Shown here: piece after piece, positions 1-13,179 of the stretch
Numbering within the stretch: the first letter of the stretch is position 1
How the letters are laid out: every line of letters starts with the position of its first letter
Assembly: GCA_023525975.1 (NCBI GenBank)
Contig: CM042034.1
Span: 4,223,501-4,287,500, forward strand
Origin: Smallanthus sonchifolius
Lineage: Eukaryota > Streptophyta > Magnoliopsida > Asterales > Asteraceae
Length of the DNA: 64,000 bases
Reading direction: 5' to 3'
Position numbers and translations under genes: made by a program
The notes under the pieces: model-generated
What the model was told of the DNA's origin: nothing
The model's input: only the letters and a program-made list of their open reading frames with translations
The model's database searches: none

Positions 1-153
1 CAACAATATGACATGAACGAAACAGAGAAAAATATACACTTCTCAAGTATTTTCGTTCAAAGACAGAATAAAACCAAAGAGAATTGTTTGGAAAACTGGA
101 TTTCTCAAAATGATTGAGAGATTAAATTACTTTTTCTTTTATTTATTTATTAT

Positions 154-3100
154 TTAACACTGTCTGCCTCTTCGACAAGCAAGTGCACCGGATCCTGAAG
201 TAAGCGAGCCCACAAAGGATGATGGTTTAGCACTCAGGCTCGATGCACGGGCGTAACTGGCTCCTGCACCAGTTCCAGATGGTATAAAGAATGCACCATT
301 TAACATTAGGTCACCTTCTGATCTCCAATTCCAATGTCTCCATCTTCCTGATGTTATTACTCTATGAGTCACCTGTTCAATTTGAACCATAATTAGGTTT
401 TTTTATTTTTTATTTTTATTTTTGGAGAATTGGTGTGAAAAGATTGTGTTTTATATATGTTACCTCTTTGGCATTAGGGTTAGTTGGGGCAAGGTATCTG
501 TTTCCTTGGCTGTTAATTGTGGGATCTGCACTACCACCAATAGCATACATTTCCCAGTGTGTGTAGTCATTATTTACCACATGGAAATACCCATGTCTAC
601 ACCTGCAAGTACCAAGCAAAACATATATCAGGTTTTGGGAAAATGGTAAAATGTGTCGGGCGGATAACGGGTCGAAACTCGAAACATAACTTGGTTAAAA
701 CTCAAAAGACCTGTGTTTCTCTAAATGCTATGGAATGTTGTTAAAACCAAATTCGATCGGACATCCGACTAGACATGTAAATGGTTTGGTTGGCATGGGT
801 TGTACAGGCACTGGTTGGACCGACTGGGTTGTACCGGCACTGGTTCAATGATTGGACCAGTTTTGAGTAACTCTTTTTACGGAGCTTTTTTAGATTATAA
901 GAATTAAACTTACGAACTAATCTAATCTAGGAAGATATTGGTATTTTATTACTACTATAGGTATATAAATTAAATGCTCTACCCTCTATAAACTATTCAT
1001 TATTTTGTTTTTTACTATTTAAAAAATAATATATATTTCTCTAATTCTTTTAAATATAAACAATATAAAAATATACTAATAAAGTTTTATATAATATGTA
1101 AATATTTTTAAAATAGGTTTGGTTAAACAAGTCCACCTAGTAAATCATTAGTGTATCAAAGGGCTTCTAGTTTAATGTTATCAAGGTATCTATATAGTCA
1201 TGTTACTCCACAAGTTGTTGACCAGCTAAAGGTTCTGATCCTATGGTGGACAAAAGTGTAAATCAACAGTGTGACCAACTCGATGATCGGTCCGGTTTTC
1301 AAAACATTGATGCTATATGCATACGCACCGTGGCATTCTTTGCACGAGACCTTCGCCGAAATGGTTGTATGCTATGGTCACTTGCATCATCTTGTCCCTA
1401 TCATATGTATCACTATGACCCAATAACATAACCTGTTAATCAACCACAATGAACCGGAATCAGCACATGTTTTAAACGAGTTAAATTAAAGTTAACGGCG
1501 TTAGAAGTTATGAGTTGGTAGGACCTCATTATGGTGGGTGAAGTAGTTGTTAGAAATGGTAATTGCCGTTGACCCCATAATAGCATCAACAAGCCCATCA
1601 GCACAACTAGAAAGCGAATTATGATCAACCCAAATATGACTCGACCCGAATATCGAAATCGCATCACCATCCGCCATCGTTCTCCATCCGTAATGAGACG
1701 GTGAGCTTCGAACCATGGCGTTCCCGGTTGGTTTGCAGTCATGAATATGCAACCCATGAATAATAACATTTGTAATGTATTGAATTGTGATGCAACCTCC
1801 ATTTGCAATATGAACATTGACTCCACGAGCATCAATTGTTTTGAAACTGTTCATGAGTAGTTCTTGTTTTAAGGTTATAACCATGTCTCGTTTGAAGATG
1901 ATCCATAGAGGCCGGTCTTGAATGACGGCGTGACGTAGGGTTCCGGGCCGAGGGTTGACCGGGTCATCGTCATTAGGGTCAGTAATGACGTAGTAACGTC
2001 CATCACGGCCGCCAACGGCGTTGCGCCCGAAGCCAATGGCGCAATCTGCCAGACGCTTGCGGTTGCGCTGCCAGTTGCGGTCACACCGCCAACAGTCGTC
2101 CATTGGGTTTCCGGTTCCGCATGATAAGAATCCTAATTTCCTCCTTTCTGTACTGTTTCGAATGGCCCTGAAATTTTCATGATCCGGTTATGATTATATG
2201 TATATAAATAACCAGGTTAACTGAACCTACGTTAAAACCAATATTTATATACATGTATATCTAAAATCTATTTGTGTCCAGTGAATTATTAAGAGAATCC
2301 ACCTCATGATATATATCATATTCTTAAATTGTAAGTGAAAAAAGATAAGATTTAAATTAAAATTGTATTACATTAGGTTTTTTAAACCTTATCTTTATTC
2401 TTACAATTATAAGGAAATGTGAAGTAGAATCTTAAATATATCAATTACTTAATTTCTTTAAAATTATAAGGATAAGAAATGAGATGTGAGAGGTTTTTAT
2501 AAATGAACATTTTTTTATATGGGTTATGATTTTTAATTAAATTATATAAATAAGGATAAAGAAACTGATGCGAATGCTCTAAGAGCGAGACTAAATTAAG
2601 TAGCGGTAATCTTTTTATTGGTGCCGGGTGGAGCAACTCTTTGCTTTTTCTTTTCGGGATCTTTTGGAGCTCAAGGATCACGTTGGTCTAAAGGGGCTTG
2701 CAAGGAAAGTTTTTCATGGTATAATCATTATCGGGTGCTAGTATTTGAATAGCCAGAAATGATTGTAGATTCAACAATAAGGTGGTTAGGGTGTCGGACA
2801 CCATCAGTGAAATTAGAGCTGTTAGCTTTTTATGCTATAATAGTAGAATGAAGTCTAAAATGTGTAGTTGGGAGGACTAGTGTAGTTTTATGATTATGTA
2901 GTTATTTTGTTGTTTTGTGGTGGCGCTGTTTCGGGGTCAGTCGGTGTTTTTATTGAAGTTAGCCTTTAAAAAAAAAAATCTTTTTATTGGTATAATATTA
3001 AATTCGTTGGTTATTGGGTCAAATAAAATAATGACAGTAACATACGGAAAAATGAATACGGATTATACGGAATGTGAAACAACTTGATTTTGTAGGTGGC

Positions 3101-5104
3101 AATAAATGAGTAGGGATGGAATAAAATAAATTACCCATGCATCGTCGGTGGGGGGAAGTGAATCATTAAATGTGGATATGGTTGTATCGGTTACAAAGCT
3201 AATAAACATATCCCCAACCAGACGTCCAGATCTAAGTCTTTTTCGGACCTGTTTTTCACCATTGATATTTCTATTACGATTAAAAAAATATGATAAAAAC
3301 ATTACCCCAAAAGTCGAAAATAGTTGATTGTGATTCCTAACACTTTTAATAAACGGCCGTGTTAGGAATGACCTGTTTAATCAAACAGTTTATGACCTGT
3401 TTTAACCAATGTTTTAGTAAGCGAAATGGATTGGTTAAACCGGTTTAAAATTAAAAAAGTTAATTGTACAGGTGGTTTGCGTAAAGTAACATGTTTGAAT
3501 ACTAAGAGCTTAAAGTAACAAATTTGGGTTTATACTTTCAATTTTGCAACGAGTTTGGGTATTAAAACATTAAGGCTAACTTTCGTTAAAGTTGTGATGA
3601 AATGACTAAAATACCCTTTGTAGAAAGTAATGGGTTTGGGCACTAAGGTTTTAAAGTAAAATTTTGGTCATTTCACCCCAAATTAACGGAAGTTAGACTT
3701 AATACCCAACTTCGTTACAAAATTGAAAAAGAATAAAACTCAAACATGTTTATTTAGATAAACGAGTTAAACAAATTGTCTTTAGGTTACACGATTGTTT
3801 TTAATATGAAGGTTAGGATTGATGTTAATGACACAAATAAAATAAATATACGTGTGGGTCATGTTAAAGCAAATGATTTAGCCCGACACGATTAACGTCA
3901 CTAGCCAATCGTTGGACCCAATGGGTCTGTTTTGTTTTTTTGTACAATTCTAATGTACCATGCATGGAGATCTAAACATGATTATGTGATTGAGAGTACT
4001 ATGTGAAAGAAAAAGAATATTTATACACTTCTTCGAATTTATTCCGGTCAAATTACAGTAAATTAAAAACTAAAAAAACATTAGAAAAAAACAGAAGAGA
4101 TGGTATATAATAAATGACTAAATTGAGCATTCGAGACAGGAGGGTCATGTGACATGTGGCCACGCTGGCAGATGAAATGGTAAAAGATGCAAACAGCATA
4201 ACAACAACATGGGGGAGGCCTTAAAGCAACACATTCATTTATTTATTTTAACAACACAAGATCAAACAACAAGATGATAAGGCATTGTTTTGTTGTTGCT
4301 CAGTGATCATGTGATCTTTTCATATATATTATTTTATTAATAATATTTAAATCATTGTCAGTTAAAATTCATGAATCTGTGAAGATAATAAGTGAGAGAA
4401 AGTTAACAGAATCGACTCACATGTCAACCATGGAAGCAACCATCTGTGGATCCTCATCAACAGCCCTATCATTCCTTTCTATAGCAATTTCTTCAATTCT
4501 CCTGAAAATTGTTAGCATTTAGAATTGAATCAAAAAATTAGTTCACACACATTTATGATGGAATCTGGTGCTTTAGTGCCGGTATAATCAAAACCACATT
4601 TTAAGATCTAAACACTAATAATTTGAAATTTGATATCCGAATTTTGATCCGGATTGAAGTACACATTTGTAAGATAAATCGATAGATCACAGCATGAATC
4701 TGATCGGTTCGTATAACAATCAAAGCAGTTACAGAAAGCGGTTAGATCTAACAGAATCGATCGTGATCGACGCAATTATTATCAGTTAAATTCAGTTATA
4801 AATTCGTTGTTCGAAAAAGGTAAAACAGAATGTTCGTACTGAACTAATCTAAACTAACCCGTCCGCCATTGTTGAGTTGGATATGAAGCTCTGCAACTCG
4901 TTTCCCTCATCTCCGCTGCGACCACACAAATTTAACTAATCAAATACTCAACAGATTTGAACGGACATTCTTGTTAGAAATAACAACTTTGGATATGAAC
5001 GTGAAGATCTTCAACATTGTGTGAGGTTACCTTGAAACCGCATTGACGGAAACGGAATATATAAAAATTAGTAAAAAACAGAGAGCGAAATGTCTGAGCA
5101 CCAT
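154..5104 (-). CDS. Pectate lyase, secreted, seven exons
   Basis: Pectate lyase (polysaccharide lyase family 1) cleaves de-esterified pectin in the cell wall by calcium-dependent beta-elimination. Exons on the minus strand: 5104-5031, 4915-4859, 4501-4421, 2167-1525, 1432-1329, 602-464, 372-154. All joins are GT/AG and in phase, giving 438 residues, a normal family length. Residues 1-23 form a hydrophobic signal peptide (start MVLRHFALCFLL). The mature part has the WRCD segment near residue 97, WVDHNS at 250-255, the DGLVDA calcium-site region at 261-266, and the R-x-P-x-x-R signature at 317-322 that carries the catalytic arginine. The C-terminus is RRGRQC, then TAA. The start ATG follows a CT/GA-rich leader. 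Introns 3 (2168-4420) and 5 (603-1328) carry transposons. The N-terminal exons resemble, from memory, Arabidopsis At1g04680. I see no frame damage. Confidence 0.93.
732..1309. mobile_element. Foldback MITE in pectate lyase intron 5
   Basis: The ends are inverted copies: AATGTTGTTAAAACC at the left pairs with GGTTTTCAAAACATT at the right, and both arms are rich in GGACC/GGTCC words. The element is flanked by a direct repeat ATGCTAT (725-731 and 1310-1316). It has no coding capacity. Its end sequence resembles the element at 46373-46768. The superfamily is uncertain; a 7-8 bp target repeat would suit hAT. Confidence 0.6.
2608..2991 (+). mobile_element. 5'-truncated LINE insertion with 15-bp target duplication
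   Basis: A 15-bp direct repeat AATCTTTTTATTGGT (2608-2622 and 2977-2991) flanks about 354 bp ending in an A-tract. Translation of the body gives broken pieces typical of the extreme C-terminus of plant LINE reverse-transcriptase polyproteins (a GLKGLARKVFHG-like stretch, then SFLCYN and a CSWED-stop-CSF end). These together show target-primed retroposition of a severely 5'-truncated L1-type element. It lies in intron 3 of the pectate lyase, antisense to that gene. Confidence 0.85.
3487..3755. mobile_element. Foldback MITE-like inverted repeat in pectate lyase intron 3
   Basis: The left arm starts ACATGTTTGAATAC and contains TTTGGGTATTAA and GCTAACTTTCGTTAA. The right arm carries the reverse complements (TTAACGGAAGTTAGAC, TTAATACCCAA, CAAACATGTTT). 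The arms are about 100 bp each around a short spacer and are diverged. No coding capacity is visible. Confidence 0.6.
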
Positions 5105-5267
5105 TGTAGGTTAAATTCGCACAATCTGGTGTGCGAGTAGAGAGAGAGAGATAGAGAGAGAGAGAGAATTGAACAGAGATTAGAGGTGAGTGACGAGGCT
5201 CTTTAAAAAGGGAGATGATAAAAGGCACAACTCCAACACAATTCCATTAACACCTTCTCCTGAAATA
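5105..5267 (-). promoter_or_regulatory. Probable 5' leader of the pectate lyase with CT/GA tract
   Basis: Directly upstream of the start codon the plus strand shows an (AG)n run at 5139-5167, which reads as a (CT)n pyrimidine tract in the transcript. CT-rich leaders are common near plant transcription starts. I cannot place a TATA box or start site with confidence. Confidence 0.35.
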
Positions 5268-8200
5268 ACTGTCTTGGCTCACTATGGTTAAAGGTTATTT
5301 CCTCTAACCATGGTTAGGTTATGTCACACTCACTTTTTTTATTGTTTTTAGAATTAACTTAAACGAGTGGTTTTGAATTAATTTATATCGCAACGTAGAT
5401 AGATATAAGTGTGTCATAACGGCATAACTGGAATTTTGTAAAAACGTTGTATTTGAAAAGAAAAGAAATATGTTACATTGATCGAAAACAAATAATGGTA
5501 TCGGTTCTGATGATACCGATAACAGAACCGACGGTATCGGTTTCGTCCGTCACGATACCGGTACGACACCAAAATTAGACAGAGTTAATTTTGTATAAAT
5601 TTATGTTATTCTGAAATTGACGTGAATCATGATCTATAACTTAAATATAAAGTAGTGATTTTTGATAAAAAATGATGATTTTACTTCAAATTTACCGTAA
5701 GTGATGAATTAATTAGCTAAATTGACAATGAATGATTTTTAGTGATCAACTATTTTTCCATGAATGTGTTTAGTTTAGCATATGGGAAACGATCAAAGTC
5801 AATTTGACAAATTTTAAGGTTGACATGTTGTTTGGGTTGAAAATGAGTCAATAAAGTTCAAACCCACCCTTAGATATTTGGACATGATCAAATAAATCCT
5901 ATGGTTAAACTAGATAATCTAAACTTGATTTGGTCATGAGAGTGATGCAATTGACTAATATGTGACTTGGTTATTAATTGTGTTCAAAGAAACACACTAA
6001 TTGGGTTGGTCTGAGTAGGTAGTAAGTTATATTTGGACAAGAACTTACGATTGAAGAGTCTAAGTAGCTAAGGTTGATGAGGAGAATGGCGGAGCTTAGT
6101 GAGGGCCCGCGGGCCCTCATGATTTTTCGCTTAAAAGTGTTAATTTAAATGTATTCGGTCAAAAATTTTATAGATATTAAGTTCCGATCATGCGTTATTA
6201 TTATGACGCGGACGCATTTACCGCTCGCTCAATGAACACATATTGCATTCTAGTGCCTTCGTACGTTTCGTACGCTAATAACCGGGACCTATATATAGTT
6301 ACTTTGTTAGAAGATGTATAATAAACAACTCGTCATATACCAAATCTTGTTATAAATTTTTATGATTAGTTTTTTTATACCTTTTATTTAAGTATAATTA
6401 TATGAAAGAAGAACTGATAGGAATAGTTCTCTAATACTGACCACCAATCTCTACAACCCCCTCCCCTCTTTATTTTATTTTTGACTTTTTTTTTCCTTTT
6501 TTTATAATTTATTTACTTTTTTGTATTTTTTTTCATTTGATTAGTTTAACCGTTATTTAGTTAAAAAGATATTTGTTTTTAATGCCTTAGTGTTTTGGTA
6601 TATGCATTTTGATATTTGAGATTGTAGCGGAATTTCCGACGCAACGAGCGAGAGAAAACTCTAGTTAAAATAATTTACAAACAAGAATATATTTTTATAA
6701 ATTGTTAGACCAAATGTTTTTGGATACAAATGCATACATGGAGTTTTTCTTTTCTCTAAAGCGTTGGGGTGGGAATGAAATTATAGAAGTTGTTGAATTA
6801 AATTGGTGAAAGTGAATACTCGGTATTAAACCAAATCTAACACATTTATTGAATTAGTTGCATATTGGGTTCAATAATTGGTTTAAAAAATGTTTGGCAA
6901 AACCTAATTCGAATAATGTTATAATTAATGCATTTAAAAATTATGGTATATGCTCTATGCTCTAAAATAAATGACTTAAATGATACTTGAATATATTTGA
7001 AAATGACGTATCCTCCTTATACACGTTACTCTATTTTTTTCCTTTTATAAAGGTGGACGGGTCGACTCGGGTTGGGGCAGGTAATACGGGAACACCACCC
7101 CATGGGTGACGGGTTTGCAAAGTCGTGGATTAAGCCGAAGGTAAACGATGGTTGGTTGGTTGAAAAGCATGTTTGGGTTCAGGGTCATTCGAAAACACCG
7201 TCGCAACCCATCCTGTTAGTTTAGGGTAAAAATGACGTGACATGACATATTTTAATTGACTAATTATTAGGGTACTTAGGGGTTGAAGGGGTTTCACCCC
7301 TCCACCTTAATCATTTTAGTCTTAAAAACCATTTTAGGGTAACCATATTATATATAAATGAAGAGTCGTTTAATACATAAGAGATAACATTAAATGGTGT
7401 CTTCATTGTTGAGAGGGTGAAGTTAATCAATTCGAACACGATTCGTATATTTATTTGTATCACCTCGGACATACTTTCAAATCATATACAAACACATAAT
7501 CTATTTATCTAAACGGTAAAATAATTTGTCCGTTAAAACAGTTCACATATCGTAAATAAGTTTGCAAGTTGTAAATCTAGTTGTAGTGGAATTACAATAA
7601 AGTTGCAAACCTATTGTTTGATTGAATATATAAATCAAATTTAATTTTAACCTTTTGTATTCTAATTCAAACCAGGTTGATGGTTGATACGTTTAATAAA
7701 CATTCATATCGTTTGAGAAATTATGAGTTTGGTTTCAATAAACTATTAAATCGTTTTATTGACGATCACTAGAGTTTATGAGGGTTAACTAACAACTTTG
7801 ATGATAAAAAAAAATTGTAGAGAAAAGGGTATGGAAGTGGTGACTTAACTAACCACTTTAACGTCACACCTAACCAACCGACTCTAGTTCATGTGTTGAG
7901 CTTGAGGAAGGATCTCTCACGTGTAACATGCCACAAGTCACGTGCCGTGTTTTTAATCTCTTTACTCACCCAGCCCCGATTTATTGACCTTCAGCGGTTA
8001 TTACGTAAATAAACAGATAATTATTATCCCATGATGTAATCAATCCTTGTGTCTACTATTTTTTATCTTTTCTTTTTCTTTTTGATAAACGTGTTATTCC
8101 CTCATTAAAACTAATTTATGATAGCTAAGAAAACTTGTGAAGGTATAAAAATTTATAGATTAATTAAAATGCAATTAAATAAAAGAGATTAATAGTATTG

Positions 8201-8475
8201 GATTAGAAAGTAGAAAATGAAGTGAATGATTGGTATTTAAACAAAGGATGTCACGACAATAGCAATAAAAGTTGTAGATAAAAATTAAATACATGTACCT
8301 ATAATTATAATTTAACAATTTATTGCAGTCACCTTTAAGGTGACTATATTTAACAAATGGTTAGTAACGGGGACATAATTTTTTTTTGTATTATTATTGT
8401 TAATCTTTAAGAATATGTAAAAATAAGTGTATCTCGAGAGTCGGGTATGCATATATCATATAAAAGATGAGTATT
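5268..8475. other. Intergenic AT-rich spacer, no gene seen
   Basis: I see no coding sequence here. Around 6100-6117 there is a GC-rich palindrome, GAGGGCCCGCGGGCCCTC, just after GGCGGAGCTTAG. That start resembles the left end of the element at 20644 and may mark an old copy. Around 7254-7305 there is a GGGTTGAAGGGG / CCCCTCC-type short hairpin. The rest is degenerate AT-rich DNA. Confidence 0.6.
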
Positions 8476-8831
8476 AGATACTGTATGCCAAAGAGGTTAT
8501 GATATAGTGGTTGAGGTAAGGCATGAAGTCCCTAGGGAGCCGGGTTCAATCCCTGTCACCACCATTAGTTTTCACGGCATCGCAAATGAGGCCTAACTCT
8601 TAGCTTGATGCGCCTGGGTTTTTACATCTCGCCGATCCAATGTTCGAGTCTCTGCTCTCCCTCAAGCCCGAAAGGGGCCGTATTGGGTGGGGTTTTTCCT
8701 TGAAAGCTCTCTAACTCTGACACCAAGTGAGCTCAGTTAAGACAAAATATTGACCGGAGTTGGACGAGGCTCTCCTATGTGACGGGGTGTGACGTCACAA
8801 CATTCAACACCTTTAAAAAAAGATACTATAT
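8476..8831 (+). mobile_element. SINE with target duplication and A-tail
   Basis: A 334-bp body (8487-8820) is bounded by AGATACTGTAT (8476-8486) and AGATACTATAT (8821-8831), an 11-bp target repeat with one mismatch. The body ends in a short A-tract. Its head has a tRNA-like module: a TAGTGGTTGAGG region and, about 40 bp on, GGTTCAATCCC, which fits the Pol III B-box consensus. This is the layout of a tRNA-derived SINE. There is no open reading frame. Confidence 0.75.
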
Positions 8832-9129
8832 TACAAGTAAAAAAAAACTTTCTAGGCCCACGTAGCATCCAGACATTGTATGTAGTTTGGTGGATACAAA
8901 AACCGATTGTATATAAAATCTTGGTTAATTTATTATGTGTATGTAGTTTCATGGGTTACGTGAATTTGTTGTACTTGTATTTTAATGCTACTCCAAGCAC
9001 AAGGTTTTGTACTGGTAAAGGTTTATCATTTTTGTTGATTAACTCGTTTAACTTTTCATTGTAGTGGTTTTACGTTATAGTTAAACCACAAAGGGTAGTT
9101 GACTAAGGATAGAGAACGGCATGTAACTT

Positions 9130-9360
9130 AGATCGTAAGAGGATAATTCTTGGCGTTGGTAATGACTTTGTAAAGATATTAAAAATAAATTGCACACAAA
9201 TATTTCCATGAGCAACATTTTCTATCAAAAATAAAAATCAATTTCCACATGTTTTGTCCATGCATTGAAGATAATACTAGTCAAGAGGTAAACTCCACCT
9301 AGATCATCATACCATGGTGTAGGAGTTGAAGTTGCACAAAAACCAAGTTCACGAAAGTGA
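9130..9360 (-). pseudogene. Ty1/copia RNase H C-terminal relic
   Basis: On the minus strand broken frames read WYDDLGGVYL, then IFNAWTKHVEIDFYF, then DIFTKSLPTPR. These match the order of the RNase H end of plant copia polyproteins (the CDN-ATYL, F-HARTKHIEID and ADIFTK-LP motifs). At least one stop and frame changes separate the blocks, so this is a decayed fragment. I cannot delimit its LTRs. Confidence 0.7.
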
Positions 9361-11703
9361 CCTTTTGGCTGTTATGCATTGAAAATTGCTTTAAAAGTGC
9401 TACAAGTTAGTCAATAAAAAACTGTTATGATGAATTATTACATCGTTTTACTCCTATACATAAGTCAATTTTGGTCAGTATCACACACACGGATTTTTTA
9501 ACAAATTGTACAATTTCGTTCTTAAATCTCTTATTATTATTCGATTGAATACTTGTGTATCCTCGAAATAATTTAATCTGAAAGTGATCTTACGCGATTA
9601 TCAGAGTTTCCCAGTCTACATGAACACCTAGAATTCCTACGGTTATTGGTTTGTCATTATCAGCTAGAAGATCGTTAGATATAAACTTGTTAGGTACATA
9701 TTTGATGATAAAGTTTATAACTAATAATGCTAAATAATTTGTTACCTAAAATGTGTGTTAATCATTGTAAACACTTAGTAAAATGTTAGTTTTTATGGAA
9801 GTTGCTACTAGTTACACCGACTATATGTTATCGTTGTTGTTTTTTTTCTTTTAACCTTTATTTGGCAGGCTATCGCAAGTTTTCAGGTGTATACAACTTA
9901 ATAATATGATAGCTTCTTCCGCGTCAGTTACATATTGTTGTTAAACAAGTGATTTGAATGATAAAAGTTGGAACCTTGATGCATTTTTCAGATAAGACGT
10001 CATTTCATGCAAAATTTAGGGTTTTTTGCGGAATGATGAGCAGGCACCAAGTATTTGCCCGAATACTAGTGCGAATACTTGGAGTATTCGTGAATGCTAA
10101 TGTGAATACTTGGAGTATTCACTTAGAGTATTTTACTAGCGGTAATAGTAGCAATTTTTTATTGATGAAGTTTAGAATTTGTTTTCGAACGAAAGATGTA
10201 AACATTTTTGAAAGTCATGTTATGATCAAATCAGCTATGGTTCCTCCGGGGACTGACACTATGTTACGTTATATTTGGCAATACTTTTATAGGGGACTTT
10301 GTGGATAGCTAATCGTGGTACAAATGGTATCATGACGATGTGACATTGGTAGTATCAGTAGGTGTCAGTGTATGGAGGGCCAATACTGGAAATGTAAGCA
10401 TGTCTCACTGTACGAAGTGTATGGAGGGGCAATACTGGAAATGTAAGTATTTGTCACTGTACGAAGGGGCAATGCTAGGCATGTGTCACTGTACGGGGGG
10501 AGGGGGCAATGACTATACGGAGGGGCGGTGCCCAAACTTATGAATTGGCGATTACGAGATGGAGCAGATTTTGAAATATATATGAATATATTTTTATATG
10601 TTTGACTTACGAGGTGTTATGTTTTAGTATGTTTACGTACATTTTGTTATGAAAGTTAAAAGTTTATGTTTTGGCAAAACCCCTTTGAATGTTTGAAGTT
10701 ATTGTTTTATATAAAGCTGGAACCCACTCAGCGAAACTGACTTTATAGTATCCACATCAGGTTAAGTGTAGGTTGGATTCTCATTGATGGATGCAAGGCT
10801 TGGCTAAGGAGTTACCCGAGCGAAGAGATCTGACATCTCATTATGTTTACGTTGTAAAGTACTATATTAAGACAACGCTTAAGGTTATTGTTATGAACAA
10901 GTTATGTAATTCGGTACGATTTTCCGTTGTTTGAATTGACTCTTATGTTTAAGAATTATGTGTTGATGAATAAATTCAACACGTGAGATCTCCTAAGAAC
11001 AATATCTTTATGTTACCTTTAAATCTCTAATAATAAGTTTTGGATGTTTTCAACGTATTATAGTAACCTACAACGTTTGCTAGTGCGCTATGTGCCGTAC
11101 TATTTTTTGCGATTCAATAAATTAATTATCAAATTGAGTCCCATGGCGTATTTTTAAGATGAATGTATTACCAAATCTTGTGCGTCTATATAACATGTGT
11201 TAAAGTTTAATAATAATCTACTATCCATATGATTGAATTAAGAGTAGTATTTTTGATTTGTTGTATAATCTATTTTGTCCTGTTCCCTTCACTATATTTT
11301 TGATTTATTAGTAGTAGTTACCTTTTCAATGGGGATTAACTAGAACATGGGTTATAGAAAAATCAAAATACCTAATAATTGATATTGTTTCTTTTTATTT
11401 ATGAAACACTCAAACACACAAGTCTGGAACCGGTCCGAACGGTTAAACCATGAACTATTGGTGTCGTTGGTTTGTTAGCGGTTAATAGATTGGTCACAAA
11501 TGAATTGGCTTGGTTTTCAATGAAAACCGGAGCAAAACTGATGAAAAACGTTTGCATGCTCCTTTTGTTGGCCGGTTAGGTTTTATTACCGGAGTGACAA
11601 TCATGTCAGCTTGTAATCATGTTATAAATAGGCTGGGGTGTTATAATCGGTGGTTAAGTAATGGGTTGGAGAATTGGTTTGTATATTTAAATGGATTAAC
11701 ATG
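9361..11703. other. Repeat-derived spacer with palindromes and degenerate tandem units
   Basis: No convincing gene is present. At 10073-10140 the palindrome GAATACTTGGAGTATTC occurs twice with related half-sites. At 10368-10520 units of about 49 bp containing GTGTATGGAGGGGCAATACT repeat two to three times. The 10710-10900 segment, with AACCCACTCAGCGAA, looks like decayed LTR-retrotransposon DNA, but I could not identify ends. Confidence 0.5.
10368..10520 (+). repeat. Degenerate tandem repeat, ~49-bp unit
   Basis: A unit containing GGAGGGGCAATACTGGAAAT and CACTGTACGAAG occurs at 10368 and 10417, with a shortened, diverged third copy from about 10461. The short open frame across it is a by-product of the repeat. 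Confidence 0.65.
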
Positions 11704-11724
11704 TCACACTACTAGAAAAAATCG

Positions 11725-12475
11725 TGTTTCCGACGCAATTTTTTGTCGCAAATGCGTCGGAAACACCTATTTCCGACAAAATTGCGACAAAATCCTTCGG
11801 TCAGAAAAACCCTCGTCGGAAATAATTTGCGACAAAATTGCGACAAAAAATCTGACAGAATTGCGACAAAAATCTTATGACAGAATTTCTGACGAATTTC
11901 CGACACAATTTCTAATTATAATTATTAGAATACTTATTATGCTTAGAATTATTAACATTAATTATCTAATGTTTTTATTTTTTAATAATAAGATTTAAAT
12001 GAAATATTTGTCGCAAATGTGTCGGAAATTTCCGACACATTTCCGACGGAATATATTTTTTAATTTTAATTTTTAATTATTATTTATTTTTTCATACACG
12101 TATACAAAAAATTAAATAATTCCTTTTGTCGCAAAAGTGTGGGAAATGTCCGACACATTTCCGACGGATTTTATTTTTTAATTTTGATTATTTATTTTTT
12201 TTATATAATTATATAAAAATTAAATAATTCTTTTTGTCGCAAATGTGTCGGAAGTTTCCGACACATTTCCGACGGAATTGTTTTTACTAAATCTATTTAT
12301 TTATTTATTTGTGTAATGTAACAGAAAATTAAATAATCTATTTGTCGCAATTATGTCGGAACTTCCGACACATTTCCGACGGTTTTTTTTAATAAAATTA
12401 AATAATTTAATATATATTTAATAACGTTTTCGTCGCAAATGTGTCGAAAATTCCGGCACTTTTCCGACAGAATTT
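11725..12475. repeat. Left subterminal hairpin array of the CACTA element
   Basis: Units of the form GTCGCAAATGTGTCGGAAA followed by its inverted partner TTTCCGACACATTTCCGAC recur about every 90-120 bp (near 12010, 12129, 12236, 12343, 12432), separated by AT-rich DNA. The outermost block (11725-11905) has denser, less regular copies. Each unit can fold into a stem, and together they probably form the transposase-binding region of this end. Confidence 0.85.
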
Positions 12476-12699
12476 TTTTTCTGAAATTTTTTTTTTCGAA
12501 AAACAAATAAAATCCAGATTTTTTCAGCTACAAAAATACATAAAAAAATCAAAATCAAAAACCTGTTTTACAAAACAAATACAAATACAATAGCCGTTTC
12601 AAACGTATACATTACAATAACCACAGTTTAGTTACTACTAATATAATACATTACAACTAACATATATGTCTAATATAATATCTCAAAAGCTACTACTAA

Positions 12700-12885
12700 C
12701 TACAGGGGAGAACGAAAGTTTTTCATAAACTCTTCCATTTCTTTTTTAAAACCTTCCTGCATTTGTCGTTGTGACTTCTCCCTTTCTTCTCTTTCACTTG
12801 CAACTAGAGCCACCATTGTTTGTTTTTCAGCTTCAAATCGAGACATGCAATCAGCATAGGTTGTCAAAATGATGTGGCAGGCCAC
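12700..12885 (-). pseudogene. CACTA-encoded protein C-terminal fragment
   Basis: A 61-residue frame contains the charged helical segment REEREKSQRQMQEGFKKEM and ends FMKNFRSPL. This coiled-coil type tail resembles the C-terminus of plant En/Spm-associated proteins, but I recognise it only by style. The AT-rich stretch on its 3' side (12482-12699) would be its untranslated region. No upstream transposase exons are visible because the captured MED28 segment takes their place. Confidence 0.5.
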
Positions 12886-13179
12886 AGCATCAGAAATTAT
12901 ATATATATATATATATATATATTTAAATGGACTAGATTGATAATTTAATGATGAGCCATCTCATCAGATAAAAGCCACATAAGCAAGAAAGTGGTAATCA
13001 TGTGATCAAATTACCAAATTAGCCTATCTCAAAAAACTAAAATTACCAGCTCGGTAGGCTATTGAGTACAATTACCAAAACAGACTAATTAAAAATGCCA
13101 CATAAAACTACCAGTTCAGGATGTTATTGAAACTAAAAACACAAAAAAATCATAAAGATAATCATTTAGTGTTGATTAC

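Noticed and set aside
9958..10543. Two plus-strand frames of 116 and 67 residues
   Set aside because: They are produced by palindromic GAATACTTGGAGTATTC words and the 49-bp tandem repeat. No domain is seen.
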